DNA from: Rhodoferax sp.
GTDB taxonomy: Bacteria > Pseudomonadota > Gammaproteobacteria > Burkholderiales > Burkholderiaceae_C
NCBI RefSeq assembly: GCF_030653815.1
Contig: NZ_JAURYQ010000015.1
Span: forward strand, 112,901 to 176,900
Direction: 5' to 3'
DNA length: 64,000 nucleotides
Shown here: piece by piece, positions 25,059 through 32,768 of the stretch
Numbering within the stretch: position 1 is the stretch's first letter
How the letters are laid out: every line of letters starts with the position of its first letter
Notes under the pieces: model-generated
The model's database searches: none
Seen by the model: only the letters and a program-made list of their open reading frames with translations
What the model was told of the DNA's origin: nothing
Position numbers and translations under genes: made by a program

Positions 25059-25159
25059 ATTCCGTTTCCAAATCATTTGTGTCTAGGCGCGAAGCCACAG
25101 GCAGTGCTGTAGCACGACAAGGCGAAGCAACGACGACACGGATGATTTAGAGGCGGAAT
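25059..25159. repeat. Long imperfect inverted repeat (hairpin element) between sodB and xseA
   Basis: Arms 25059-25083 and 25135-25159 are inverted copies matching at about 20 of 25 positions (ATTCCG..TC.AAATCAT..GTGTC). The interior of about 50 bases begins TAGGCGCGAAGCC, contains the small stem GTGCT-gt-AGCAC and ends near AAGGCGAAGCAACGACG. The right arm touches the xseA stop codon. It looks like a MITE- or REP-type element and could end xseA transcription, but no T-run follows. Confidence 0.7.
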
Positions 25160-26436
25160 TACACCACGCGCAAATCAACCGTGCCATCCACAAGGGTAGC
25201 GGTGAGCGCCTGGCCCGACGCGGTCTGCCGGCAACTGGCGACGGTGTTGCCCTGCGCGTCCGTCAGCATGGCGTAGCCGCGCGCCAGCACCAGGTGCGGG
25301 TCCAGCAGGTTCAGGCGCAGAGAAGCCCGCTCCAGCCGCTGCGCCTGCTGCTGCCAGGCGCGTTGCAAGGCGGTGGGCATTTGGGCTGCCAGGCGCTGCT
25401 GGTGCTGCTCTTTTTGCTGCACAAAATGCCGCGCCGCGCTGTGCAGGCCATGGGCGCTGGCGGCCAGGCGCAGGTGCTGGCTGGCCAGGCGTTCGGACGG
25501 TCGACCCAGCCTCGCCACGACCCGGTCCAGCCGCTGGCCCTGCCGGTCAAGCATGCGCAGCACGGCGTCACTCAGGCGTCGCTGGGCCTGGTCCAGCGCG
25601 CCCAGCCAGGCTTCGCGCGGCTGCGCCACCAATTCGGCCGCCGCGGTGGGCGTGGGCGCGCGCAGGTCGGCCACAAAATCGGCAATGGTGAAATCGGTCT
25701 CGTGACCGACGCCGCAAATGATGGGCACCGGGCTTTGCACCATCAGCCTCGCCAGCGCTTCATCATTGAAGGCCCACAGGTCTTCCAGCGCGCCGCCACC
25801 GCGCACCAGCAGAATCACATCGATCGGTACCGTTTTCAATTGGTACAAGGCGCTCAAAGCAGCCATCAACTCGGCCGGGGCGTTGGCGCCCTGCACCGAC
25901 GCTGGCGCCAGCACCACCGGTATGTGCGGCACACGCCGCTGCAAGGCGGTGACCACATCGTGCAGGGCAGCCGCACCAAGCGAGGTCACCAGCCCAATGG
26001 CGCGCGGCATCACCGGCAACGGGCGCTTGCGCGCAGCATCAAACAGGCCCTGCGCTTCCAGTCTGGCCTTGAGCTTGAGGAATTCCTCGAACAGACTGCC
26101 CTGCCCGGCCCGGCGCATGCCCTCGACGATCAGCTGCAGGTCACCGCGCGGCTCGTAAACCCCCAGGCGCCCCTGCACTTCCACCAGTTCACCGTCACGC
26201 GGGGCAAAGTCCAGCCCGCCGGCAGCGCGCTTGAACATGGCACAGCGCAGCTGCCCGTTGGCGTCTTTCAGCGAAAAGTAACAATGGCCGCTGGCGGCGC
26301 GTGAAAAGCCGGTCAATTCGCCGCGCACCGTGACCGGGTTGAAGCGGTCCTGCAGGGCGTCGGCAATGGCACGGCACAGCGCACCGACCGACCAGACGCT
26401 GTCGGAAACCGGCAACAAAGACGCTGCCGGGCTCAT
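25159..26436 (-). CDS. xseA: Exodeoxyribonuclease VII large subunit
   Basis: 425 residues from the second in-frame ATG (MSPAASLLP), which fits the family N-terminus better than the longer frame. The OB-fold (about residues 15-110) has VRGELTGFSRAASGHCYFSLKD. The catalytic domain holds RPLPVMPRAIGLVTS, DVILLVRGGGALEDLWAFNDE, and IICGVGHETDFTIADFVADLRAPTPTAAAE. With XseB it degrades single-stranded DNA to oligonucleotides in both directions. A C-terminal coiled coil follows at about 265-370. XseB is not in this window. Confidence 0.96.
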   Translation of the reverse strand: MSPAASLLPVSDSVWSVGALCRAIADALQDRFNPVTVRGELTGFSRAASGHCYFSLKDANGQLRCAMFKRAAGGLDFAPRDGELVEVQGRLGVYEPRGDLQLIVEGMRRAGQGSLFEEFLKLKARLEAQGLFDAARKRPLPVMPRAIGLVTSLGAAALHDVVTALQRRVPHIPVVLAPASVQGANAPAELMAALSALYQLKTVPIDVILLVRGGGALEDLWAFNDEALARLMVQSPVPIICGVGHETDFTIADFVADLRAPTPTAAAELVAQPREAWLGALDQAQRRLSDAVLRMLDRQGQRLDRVVARLGRPSERLASQHLRLAASAHGLHSAARHFVQQKEQHQQRLAAQMPTALQRAWQQQAQRLERASLRLNLLDPHLVLARGYAMLTDAQGNTVASCRQTASGQALTATLVDGTVDLRVV

Positions 26437-26671
26437 GCCAGGCCACCTGGCGCTAGCAACACAATAGCAAGTTGCCCACAATTTCGGGGCACTGGCAACA
26501 ATATAAAAAAGCTAGCATGCGTTTGTGATATTTCGTTATACATCATTGATTTAATTGGGTTTTTTGCTTGATTAAATATTCATCAAAGTAACACAAGTCA
26601 AGCGTGGCGCGGCTCAGAGCCCCTTATCAGGGTAATTACTAACAAAGTTATCCACAGAAATAGTGCGTTGT
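26437..26671. other. A+T-rich gap with DnaA-box-like sequences
   Basis: The gap upstream of xseA is far more A+T-rich than its neighbours between about 26500 and 26600. It holds TTATCCACA at 26648-26656, an exact match to the DnaA-box consensus, and TTGTTCACA at 26668-26676, a common variant, which runs into the end of the adjacent pseudogene. The xseA promoter should be here. No gene was seen. Confidence 0.5.
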
Positions 26672-27614
26672 TCACAAGACCACTTCAAAAATCTGAACCA
26701 GTTCATGCGAGCCCAGAAAATCGGCCTCCCCTTGGGCCACACAGCTGATTTGATCATGCACCAGCGACCAGGTGGAATGGCTGATCAGCAGATGGTCTGG
26801 CAGGCAATGGGCCTGGATGCGTGCCGCCAGATTGACCTGGCGACCAATCGCGGTGTATTCAAGGCGCTGCTGGGAGCCAAAAGCGCCCACACTGGCCTGT
26901 CCGGTCTTGATGCCAATGCGGCGCGCCAAAAAAGATCATGATGGCATCGCCGACAAATTTGTCGATGGTGGCACCATAACGCTGCGCAATCAAGGTCATC
27001 TCTGACAGATAGTCGTTAAGCAACAGGGACAGGTCTTCGGGTTCGATGGCATCCGCGATGGTGGAGAAATTCTTGATGTCAGAAAAAAACAGGGTCAGCT
27101 TGCGGCGCTCGTGGCGCTCCAGCGCGGCATAGTTGCCATTGCGCACCTCATCGGCCAGCTGCACGGCCACATAGCGGCTGATGATGCCATTGGCCTTGCC
27201 CAGGGTTTCGCCCACGGCCAGCAACTCGGCCTCCCGCTGTTTCCAGCGCGCCACGATGAAATACACAATGGCCAGTACCACCCCGAGCAAAAGCATGGTG
27301 ATGGCGTTCATGGGCCGCAGCATGCCCGGATTGATCTGGCCGATGCTGGCCGCCGTGGTGTTGAAAAAAGGCGCATAAGGAATCTGCCCGGCATAAGCTC
27401 CGGCCAACAGCACGCTGTTGAAAAGCAGGGTGCCGAGCAGATTGACCCCCATCTGCCGCGCAGTAAACAGTGTCAAACCCACCACCCAGGTGCACAGGGC
27501 GATGGTGGCGATGGTCAGCCAGGGGCTGGGGCCAAGCCGGTACCGCTGCCAGTAGCTGATGCCGCTTGCCGCCAGGCAGCGCTGGGCCGGTGACCAGGTT
27601 AAAGGATTGTTCAC
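26672..27614 (-). pseudogene. Membrane-anchored class III adenylate/guanylate cyclase, frameshifted with internal deletion
   Basis: Two frames together make one cyclase. The first (27614 down to about 26930) has three or four membrane helices (WLTIATIALCTWVVGLTLF, LLFNSVLLAGAYAG, AITMLLLGVVLAIVYFIV), a HAMP-like helix, and the catalytic start with FFSDIKNFSTIAD and KFVGDAIMIFFGA. It then runs out of frame and stops at 26859. The second frame (about 26932 to 26672) resumes with RRIGIKTGQASVGAFGS and IGRQVNLAARIQ. The helix of about 40 residues normally found between FFGAP and GIxTG is missing, so deletion plus frameshift at about 26926-26932 is likely. Metal-binding and transition-state residues are split between the halves. 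A sequencing error alone would not explain the missing segment. Confidence 0.8.
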
Positions 27615-27684
27615 TTGACGCCCCCCCGATTTGTTTTAGCCGGATGGTAAGGCGTTTTGGACGCGACGCCAAGCGTCCTTAAGT

Positions 27685-29229
27685 TCAGAGCTTGGGCAGC
27701 ACCTCGGCCACGGCGCAAGTGGCGATGTCCATCAGTTTGGCATGGCGCGGCTCGGTGTCGGACAGCAGCGTGGTGACCTGGGCGTAGGAATTGTTGACGA
27801 ACACCTTGCCCTCGGGGGTGTCCCGCTCCACGCCATAGCGGATCGTTGAGCGCTCGGTATTGGACAGCTTGCTGATCAAGCCCTTGGTGGCCCAGACCTT
27901 GCCAAAACGCGCCAGGTCCGACAAACGGCCACAAATGTTGATGGTCTCACCCAGCACCACCAGCTCGAAATTGGTGTTGGTCTTGAAGGTGCCCAGCCAT
28001 TCTTCGCCTTCGCTCAGGCCGATGTTCATGTACAACTGATTGGTCCAGCCCTTGCGCACCTTCCAGTCATGGCTGATGCTTTGCATGGTTTCGCGCACCT
28101 TGTTGGCGCACAACACGGCGTTCATCAGGTAATTGCGGTCCGGCTGCGGAAAGAAGTAATAAACCATGCCATCACCGGTGTGCTTGCCATAGGCACCGTA
28201 GTATTCCCGGAAGATCGGGTCCAGCGTGGACCAGATCTGGTTGATCAGCGCAAAGTAATCCTCGGGCGGCAACTCGGAACAAATGCGCACCGAGTTTTGC
28301 AGGTCGGCCACCATCACCGCCAGCGGCGTCAGCACCGGCAGGCGCTGGCTCAGCAAATTGCGAATGAGCGTGTCGCGCCTTGAGATCGAGTTGAGCAGCT
28401 GATGCACGTCCTGCTGGTCGGGCACATAGACAATCAGCACACCTTCGCGAAAGCTCAGGGCCAACACCTTGCACTGGCCGATATCCGGGTCCGGGTGCAT
28501 CATGTCCACCAGGTGCTGAATGCGGTTGTCAGGCTCGGGGCACTGGTCGTAACAAGTCATCAGCCATTGCCGTTGGGCGTCGTGCAGGTCACCCAGATTC
28601 TGGCTGAAGGTCTGGCGCGGCAAACGGCTTTTGATCAGACCCAGGTGGGCATTGAACAGGTTGGCCTGCTCCTGCGCGGGCAGGTCGGCCGCCCATTCGA
28701 GCAAGGTGGGCACGATCGAGCGGTCGGTGGCACGCTCCGGGATCTGGTTGCCGGCAAAGAATTCCTTTTGAGCCAGCGCATTGAGCCAGATCAACTGAAA
28801 CTCGAAGTTGACCATATAGGCCACATAGGGGATGTTTTCCACCGAGACCTGGACCGACTCACTGGCCTGAATCGTGGCCGAAGCGCTGCGTTTTTCCACC
28901 ACCGGGGGCTTGTCGGCCAGCGACCGGGCGACGGGCGCCACGGGCGGCGGCTGTGGTGGTGGTGGTGCGGTTTGCTTAACGGGTTCTTCCGCACCGGCCA
29001 ACTGGCGCCGGATGTCCTCCATGCTGATACCGGCACGCTTGAGCTCCTGGACTTGCTGAATGCGCTCCAGCGCCCAGTCCGGGAAATACCCCAGCGTGGT
29101 GGGCGCCTCGCCGGGCACGGCCGCCTGGCGGCGCACTTCCGGCCGGGGCAGGAGCCCAAGGGCAATGTAGTTGTTCAGGGTGGCACGCGAGATGCCAGAA
29201 CCTTCAAGAAGCGCAACGCTGGTTAACAT
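27685..29229 (-). CDS. MerR-type HTH, PAS-like and class III nucleotide cyclase fusion
   Basis: 514 residues from the ATG at 29229; the frame extends further upstream without family resemblance. Residues 1-75 form a MerR-like winged helix (GISRATLNNYIALGLLPRP, YFPDWALERIQQVQELKRAGIS). A Pro-rich linker (PPPPQPPP) leads to a PAS-like region (about 125-290, starting VENIPYVAYMVNFEFQLIWLN). The C-terminal cyclase domain (about 305-480) keeps the metal-binding Asp residues in MVADLQNS and KHTGDGMVYYFF, and ETINICGRL for the Asn/Arg pair. It may bind DNA and make a cyclic nucleotide. The upstream gap holds a cluster of TAGACA repeats, a likely self-binding site. Substrate (ATP or GTP) is unresolved. 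Confidence 0.85.
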   Translation of the reverse strand: MLTSVALLEGSGISRATLNNYIALGLLPRPEVRRQAAVPGEAPTTLGYFPDWALERIQQVQELKRAGISMEDIRRQLAGAEEPVKQTAPPPPQPPPVAPVARSLADKPPVVEKRSASATIQASESVQVSVENIPYVAYMVNFEFQLIWLNALAQKEFFAGNQIPERATDRSIVPTLLEWAADLPAQEQANLFNAHLGLIKSRLPRQTFSQNLGDLHDAQRQWLMTCYDQCPEPDNRIQHLVDMMHPDPDIGQCKVLALSFREGVLIVYVPDQQDVHQLLNSISRRDTLIRNLLSQRLPVLTPLAVMVADLQNSVRICSELPPEDYFALINQIWSTLDPIFREYYGAYGKHTGDGMVYYFFPQPDRNYLMNAVLCANKVRETMQSISHDWKVRKGWTNQLYMNIGLSEGEEWLGTFKTNTNFELVVLGETINICGRLSDLARFGKVWATKGLISKLSNTERSTIRYGVERDTPEGKVFVNNSYAQVTTLLSDTEPRHAKLMDIATCAVAEVLPKL

Positions 29230-29252
29230 GAGGTGACCCACTGTTTTCTTTG

Positions 29253-29327
29253 TTAGACAGTTGCGACTATACAGATAGACAGATGGAATGCAAGTGTCTA
29301 ATTTAGACAACTGATATTTAGACAGTT
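29253..29327. promoter_or_regulatory. TAGACA repeat cluster upstream of the MerR-cyclase gene
   Basis: Five copies of TAGACA or its complement fall within 75 bases: TTAGACAGTT at 29253, ATAGACAGAT at 29275, the palindrome TGTCTAA-t-TTAGACA at 29295-29309 and TTTAGACAGTT at 29317. The cluster lies 24-98 bases upstream of the start codon, where promoter and operator are expected. It is probably the binding site of the protein's own MerR-type domain. Confidence 0.7.
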
Positions 29328-29346
29328 ATTGTTGCTGGAAAGCATC

Positions 29347-29374
29347 AGTTGTACAGTTGCGCAACTGTACAACT
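29347..29374. promoter_or_regulatory. 28-bp perfect palindrome
   Basis: Two 14-base arms, AGTTGTACAGTTGC and its exact reverse complement, meet without a spacer. No T-run follows on either strand, so a terminator is unlikely. It lies between the end of the type I secretion operon and the MerR-cyclase gene. Its ACAGTTGCG core recurs loosely in the TAGACA cluster at 29257-29266, so an operator is the better guess. Confidence 0.65.
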
Positions 29375-29464
29375 TAGTCGTTGTGGGGTCGCCTTGCACC
29401 AAGCAAGGCAGACTGAAGTCTGCCCCACCAAGCCCAGTGTCGCCCTGCCCCCGGCCCGATGGCT

Positions 29465-30853
29465 TCAGCTCTCGGCCAATGCCGAATTGAAGCGGCGCAG
29501 CAAAGGTCGCAGCAAATACACCATCAGCGAACGCTCGCCGGTTTTCACCATCACCGTGGTCTGCATGCCGGGTTGCAATTGCAATTTGCCCAGTTTCTGA
29601 ACCTCGGCCGGAGCCACCGTCACGCGCAACGTGTAGTAGGTGGCGCCACTGCGCGCGTCGGTCAGCGCATCGGCCGACACCACGGCCACCTGCCCGCTCA
29701 CCACCGGCTGAAAGGCGCGGCTGGAATAGGCGTCAAAGTGCACATCGGCAGGCAGTCCGGGGTGCACCCGGTCGATGTACTGCGGCGCAATGCGGGCCTC
29801 CACCACCAGCGCGTCACCGTCGGGCACGATGTCCATCAGCCGGTCGCCCGGCTTGACCACACCGCCCACGGTGTGCACTGCCATGTCCACCACGGTGCCC
29901 GCCACCGGCGCGCGCAGCACCAGCCGCGCAAAGGTGTCGCGCTGGCCGGCCAGCCGCTCGTTGAGCACGGCATATTCGCGTTGCACCTCGCCCATCTGGC
30001 TTTCCACCTCGCGCCGGAACTCAATCTCGCGCTGCGCGCCGCGCATGCGGAACTCGGCCAACCGGGCGTTGATGCCCGCGATGTTCGACATGTCCTCGCT
30101 CTGCTTGCTCTGCACCTCGGCCAGCTGGCGCTCCAGGTCGAGCAGGCTGTTGCGCGAGACAAAGCCTTCCACGCGCAAATTGCGGTATGACTGCAACTGC
30201 TCGTTGAACAGGGCAATCTGCGTTTCGCGCCCCACCTTGAGCTGCGCCAGGCTGGCCAGCTGCATCTCCAGCCCGCGCACCGACTCGCGGATGATGCGCA
30301 ACTCGCCTTCCAGCGCCGCCCGGCGCGACTTGAACAAGCCCTCTTGCGCGCGCATCAGCGCGGCCACCTCGGGCTCGCCGGCCGCGCTCTTGAGCTCGGG
30401 CGGGAAGCTGATGGCCGCCGCCCCGGCGCTCTCGGCGCGCAGGCGCGCCAGGCTGGCCATGGCCGTGTACCACTGCGACTGGGTCGCGTTGAGGGCCGAC
30501 TTGGACTGCGCCTCATTGAGCACCAGCAGTTCGTCACCCGCCTTCACGCGCTGCCCTTCGCGCACCATGATCTGCTCGACCAGGCCGCCGTTGAGGTGGT
30601 CGATGCGCTTGCGGGTGGACTCCACCGCCACCACGCCGGGTGCCGGCACGCCTTCGTCGAGCGGTGCCAGCACGGCAAAAGCCAGAAAACCGCCAAAACC
30701 CAGCGCCAGCAGCCAGCGGCCCCGACGCAACACGGCGTGGTAATTGGTGTCGGGCAATTGCAGCGGCGCGTCCGGCGCCGGCTCAAAGGTAGCCGGCATG
30801 GCCGGCCTGACGGCGCGTGTGGGCAGCACCAAGGGAGTGGGTTCGGTGCTCAT
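29465..30853 (-). CDS. Type I secretion membrane fusion protein, HlyD family
   Basis: 462 residues. A short cytoplasmic N-terminus precedes one membrane helix (about 45-65, LLALGFGGFLAFAVLAPLDEG). A lipoyl-like half (GVVAVESTRKRIDHLNGGLVEQIMVREGQRVKAGDEL), a long coiled-coil hairpin (about 125-300) and the second lipoyl half with the RAPVAGTVVDMAVHTVGGVV segment follow, then a beta-barrel region. It bridges the ABC exporter to an outer-membrane TolC protein, which is not encoded here. It overlaps the ABC gene by 4 bp, so they form one operon. The family resembles PrtE/HasE. Confidence 0.95.
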   Translation of the reverse strand: MSTEPTPLVLPTRAVRPAMPATFEPAPDAPLQLPDTNYHAVLRRGRWLLALGFGGFLAFAVLAPLDEGVPAPGVVAVESTRKRIDHLNGGLVEQIMVREGQRVKAGDELLVLNEAQSKSALNATQSQWYTAMASLARLRAESAGAAAISFPPELKSAAGEPEVAALMRAQEGLFKSRRAALEGELRIIRESVRGLEMQLASLAQLKVGRETQIALFNEQLQSYRNLRVEGFVSRNSLLDLERQLAEVQSKQSEDMSNIAGINARLAEFRMRGAQREIEFRREVESQMGEVQREYAVLNERLAGQRDTFARLVLRAPVAGTVVDMAVHTVGGVVKPGDRLMDIVPDGDALVVEARIAPQYIDRVHPGLPADVHFDAYSSRAFQPVVSGQVAVVSADALTDARSGATYYTLRVTVAPAEVQKLGKLQLQPGMQTTVMVKTGERSLMVYLLRPLLRRFNSALAES

Positions 30854-32592
30854 GCCGCGGCCTCGTTGCTCAGGGTTTTATTGGTTTCGGCCGGGTTGGC
30901 CAGCGGGCGCTGCGGCATGGCCTTGAGCACCGCCTCACGCGGGCCGTAGGCCTGAATGCTGCCGTTGGCCAGCACCATCACCGCGTCCACCACGCTCAGC
31001 ACATTGAGCCGGTGCGTCATCACAAACACGGTGCAGTTCTCGCGCTTCATCTCGCGCAGCGCCTCCACCAGCGCGGCATCGCCGGCCTCGTCCAGGTTGG
31101 CGTTGGGCTCGTCGAGCACGATCAGCGCCGGGCTGCCATACATGGCGCGCGCCAGGCCAATGCGCTGGCGCTGCCCGCCCGACAGCGCGGTGCCGCCCTC
31201 GCCTATCGGCGTCTCATAAGCCTGCGGCAGCCGCAAAATCATCTCGTGCACGCCGGCGCGCTGCGCCGCCTGCACAATCTTGCCGTCCTCGGGCGCGCCA
31301 AAGCGGGCAATGTTTTCGGCCACCGTGCCCTCGAACAGTTCCACGTCCTGCGGCAGGTAGCCCACCCACGGCCCCAGCTCAGCCTTGTCCCACTGGTGCA
31401 CGTCGGCACCGTCAAGCCGCACCGTGCCACTGAGCGGTGGCCAAACGCCCACCAGCGCCCGCGCCAGCGTGGACTTGCCCGACGCGCTGGGGCCAATCAC
31501 CGCCACCAGCATGCCCGGCGAGGCGCCAAACTTGATACCCTTGAGCACCGGCTGGCGCACGCCCGGTGGCGCCACCACCAGGTTTTCGGCCAGAACGAGC
31601 CCCTGCGGGCGCGGCAGCGCGGTGCGCTCGGGGGCGGCGGGGTGCGCTTGCAGCAGATTGTTGAGTCTTTCGTAGGCGCCGCGCGCCGACACCAGACCAC
31701 GCCAATGGCTAATGGCGGCATCCACCGGCGCCAGCGCCCGCCCCAGCAAAATGGATGCGGCAATCATGCCGCCGGGCGTGAGCTGGTTGTCGATCACCAG
31801 CAACGCGCCCAGCCCAAGCACGCCGGACTGAAATGCCATGCGCAGGAACTTGGTATAGGCACCGACCGTGGCGGCGCGGTCGCTGGCCAGCGCCTGCTGC
31901 ACCAGCATGCGACTCTGGCGCTGCAGCCAGCGCTGGCGCAGCGCACCCAGCATGCCCATGGCCTCGATCACTTCGGCGTTGCGCAGATTGCTGCTGGCAA
32001 AGTGGCTGGCCGTCTGCGCCTCCTTGTTGGCCTCGCCCAGCGGGGCGGCGGTGGCGCGTTCGTTGATCCAGGCCAGCACCAGCAGCAACAGCGCGGCCAC
32101 CAGCGCAAACAGCCCAAGCCAGGGGCTGAGCAAAAAAATCACCAGCAGAAACACGGGCGTCCAGGGCGCGTCAAAAAACGCAAACAGTCCCTTGCCCGTT
32201 AAAAACTGGCGAATATGGCCGAGGTCGCCCAGCGCCTGCCCAGCATTGCCACCGCGCCCGAGCAGGGTGTGCTGAAGGGCTGCGTTGAACACCTGAGGCC
32301 CCAGTCGCAGGTCGAGCGCCGCGCTGCCGCGGATCATGGCCCTGGCGCGCACTGACTCCAGCAAAGCCTCCAATGCAAACAGGCCCAGCATGATGAGTGT
32401 GAGCATCAGCAGCGTGGTGGTGTTGCGGCTGGCCAGCACCCGGTCGTAGACCTGCAGCATGTACAGGGCCGGCGTCAGCATGAGCACATTGATGGCAATG
32501 CTGAATGCGCCGGCACCCAAAAAAAGACCGCGCAAATCCTGCATCGCTGCGTTTAAGGGACTTGGCGTCGTGTTGCCTGGCCGTGATTTCAT
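30850..32592 (-). CDS. Type I secretion ABC permease/ATPase, PrtD/HasD family
   Basis: 580 residues. The N-terminal half has about six membrane helices (FSIAINVLMLTPALYMLQVYDRVLASRN is the typical PrtD start). The ATPase domain has Walker A GPSASGKST (about 368-376), the signature LSGGQRQRIGLARA (about 470), and Walker B ALIVLDEPNANLD (about 490). There is no N-terminal C39 peptidase or peptidase-like domain, so the substrate should carry an uncleaved C-terminal signal. It follows the putative substrate gene after a hairpin terminator and overlaps the fusion-protein gene. It exports protein across both membranes with HlyD and TolC partners. Confidence 0.95.
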   Translation of the reverse strand: MKSRPGNTTPSPLNAAMQDLRGLFLGAGAFSIAINVLMLTPALYMLQVYDRVLASRNTTTLLMLTLIMLGLFALEALLESVRARAMIRGSAALDLRLGPQVFNAALQHTLLGRGGNAGQALGDLGHIRQFLTGKGLFAFFDAPWTPVFLLVIFLLSPWLGLFALVAALLLLVLAWINERATAAPLGEANKEAQTASHFASSNLRNAEVIEAMGMLGALRQRWLQRQSRMLVQQALASDRAATVGAYTKFLRMAFQSGVLGLGALLVIDNQLTPGGMIAASILLGRALAPVDAAISHWRGLVSARGAYERLNNLLQAHPAAPERTALPRPQGLVLAENLVVAPPGVRQPVLKGIKFGASPGMLVAVIGPSASGKSTLARALVGVWPPLSGTVRLDGADVHQWDKAELGPWVGYLPQDVELFEGTVAENIARFGAPEDGKIVQAAQRAGVHEMILRLPQAYETPIGEGGTALSGGQRQRIGLARAMYGSPALIVLDEPNANLDEAGDAALVEALREMKRENCTVFVMTHRLNVLSVVDAVMVLANGSIQAYGPREAVLKAMPQRPLANPAETNKTLSNEAAA

Positions 32593-32640
32593 GGTGAGAA
32601 TATTCTTCGTGGAGTGTCAAATGGTAACGTTGGAAGACAT

Positions 32641-32673
32641 AAAAAAACCCGCCGGGGTTGCCTGCGGGTTTTT
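32641..32673 (-). terminator. Hairpin terminator between secretion substrate and exporter genes
   Basis: Stem AAACCCGC (about 32645-32652) pairs with GCGGGTTT (32664-32671) around an 11-base loop, with T-runs on both strands. It would partly stop transcription leaving the substrate gene, so more substrate than exporter is made, as is known for hasA/hasD and similar operons. Confidence 0.75.
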
Positions 32674-32768
32674 GTGGGTGCGAGCGCTTCACGACACTCG
32701 CTTTGAGATGTCTCGATGCCTGCGCTTTCAATACATCTCAATGAACCCAAATGAACAACAACGGGCTC

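Noticed and set aside
26437..26671. Chromosomal replication origin
   Set aside because: DnaA boxes and A+T-rich sequence are suggestive, but there is no dnaA, dnaN, parAB or gidA nearby and only one or two good boxes.
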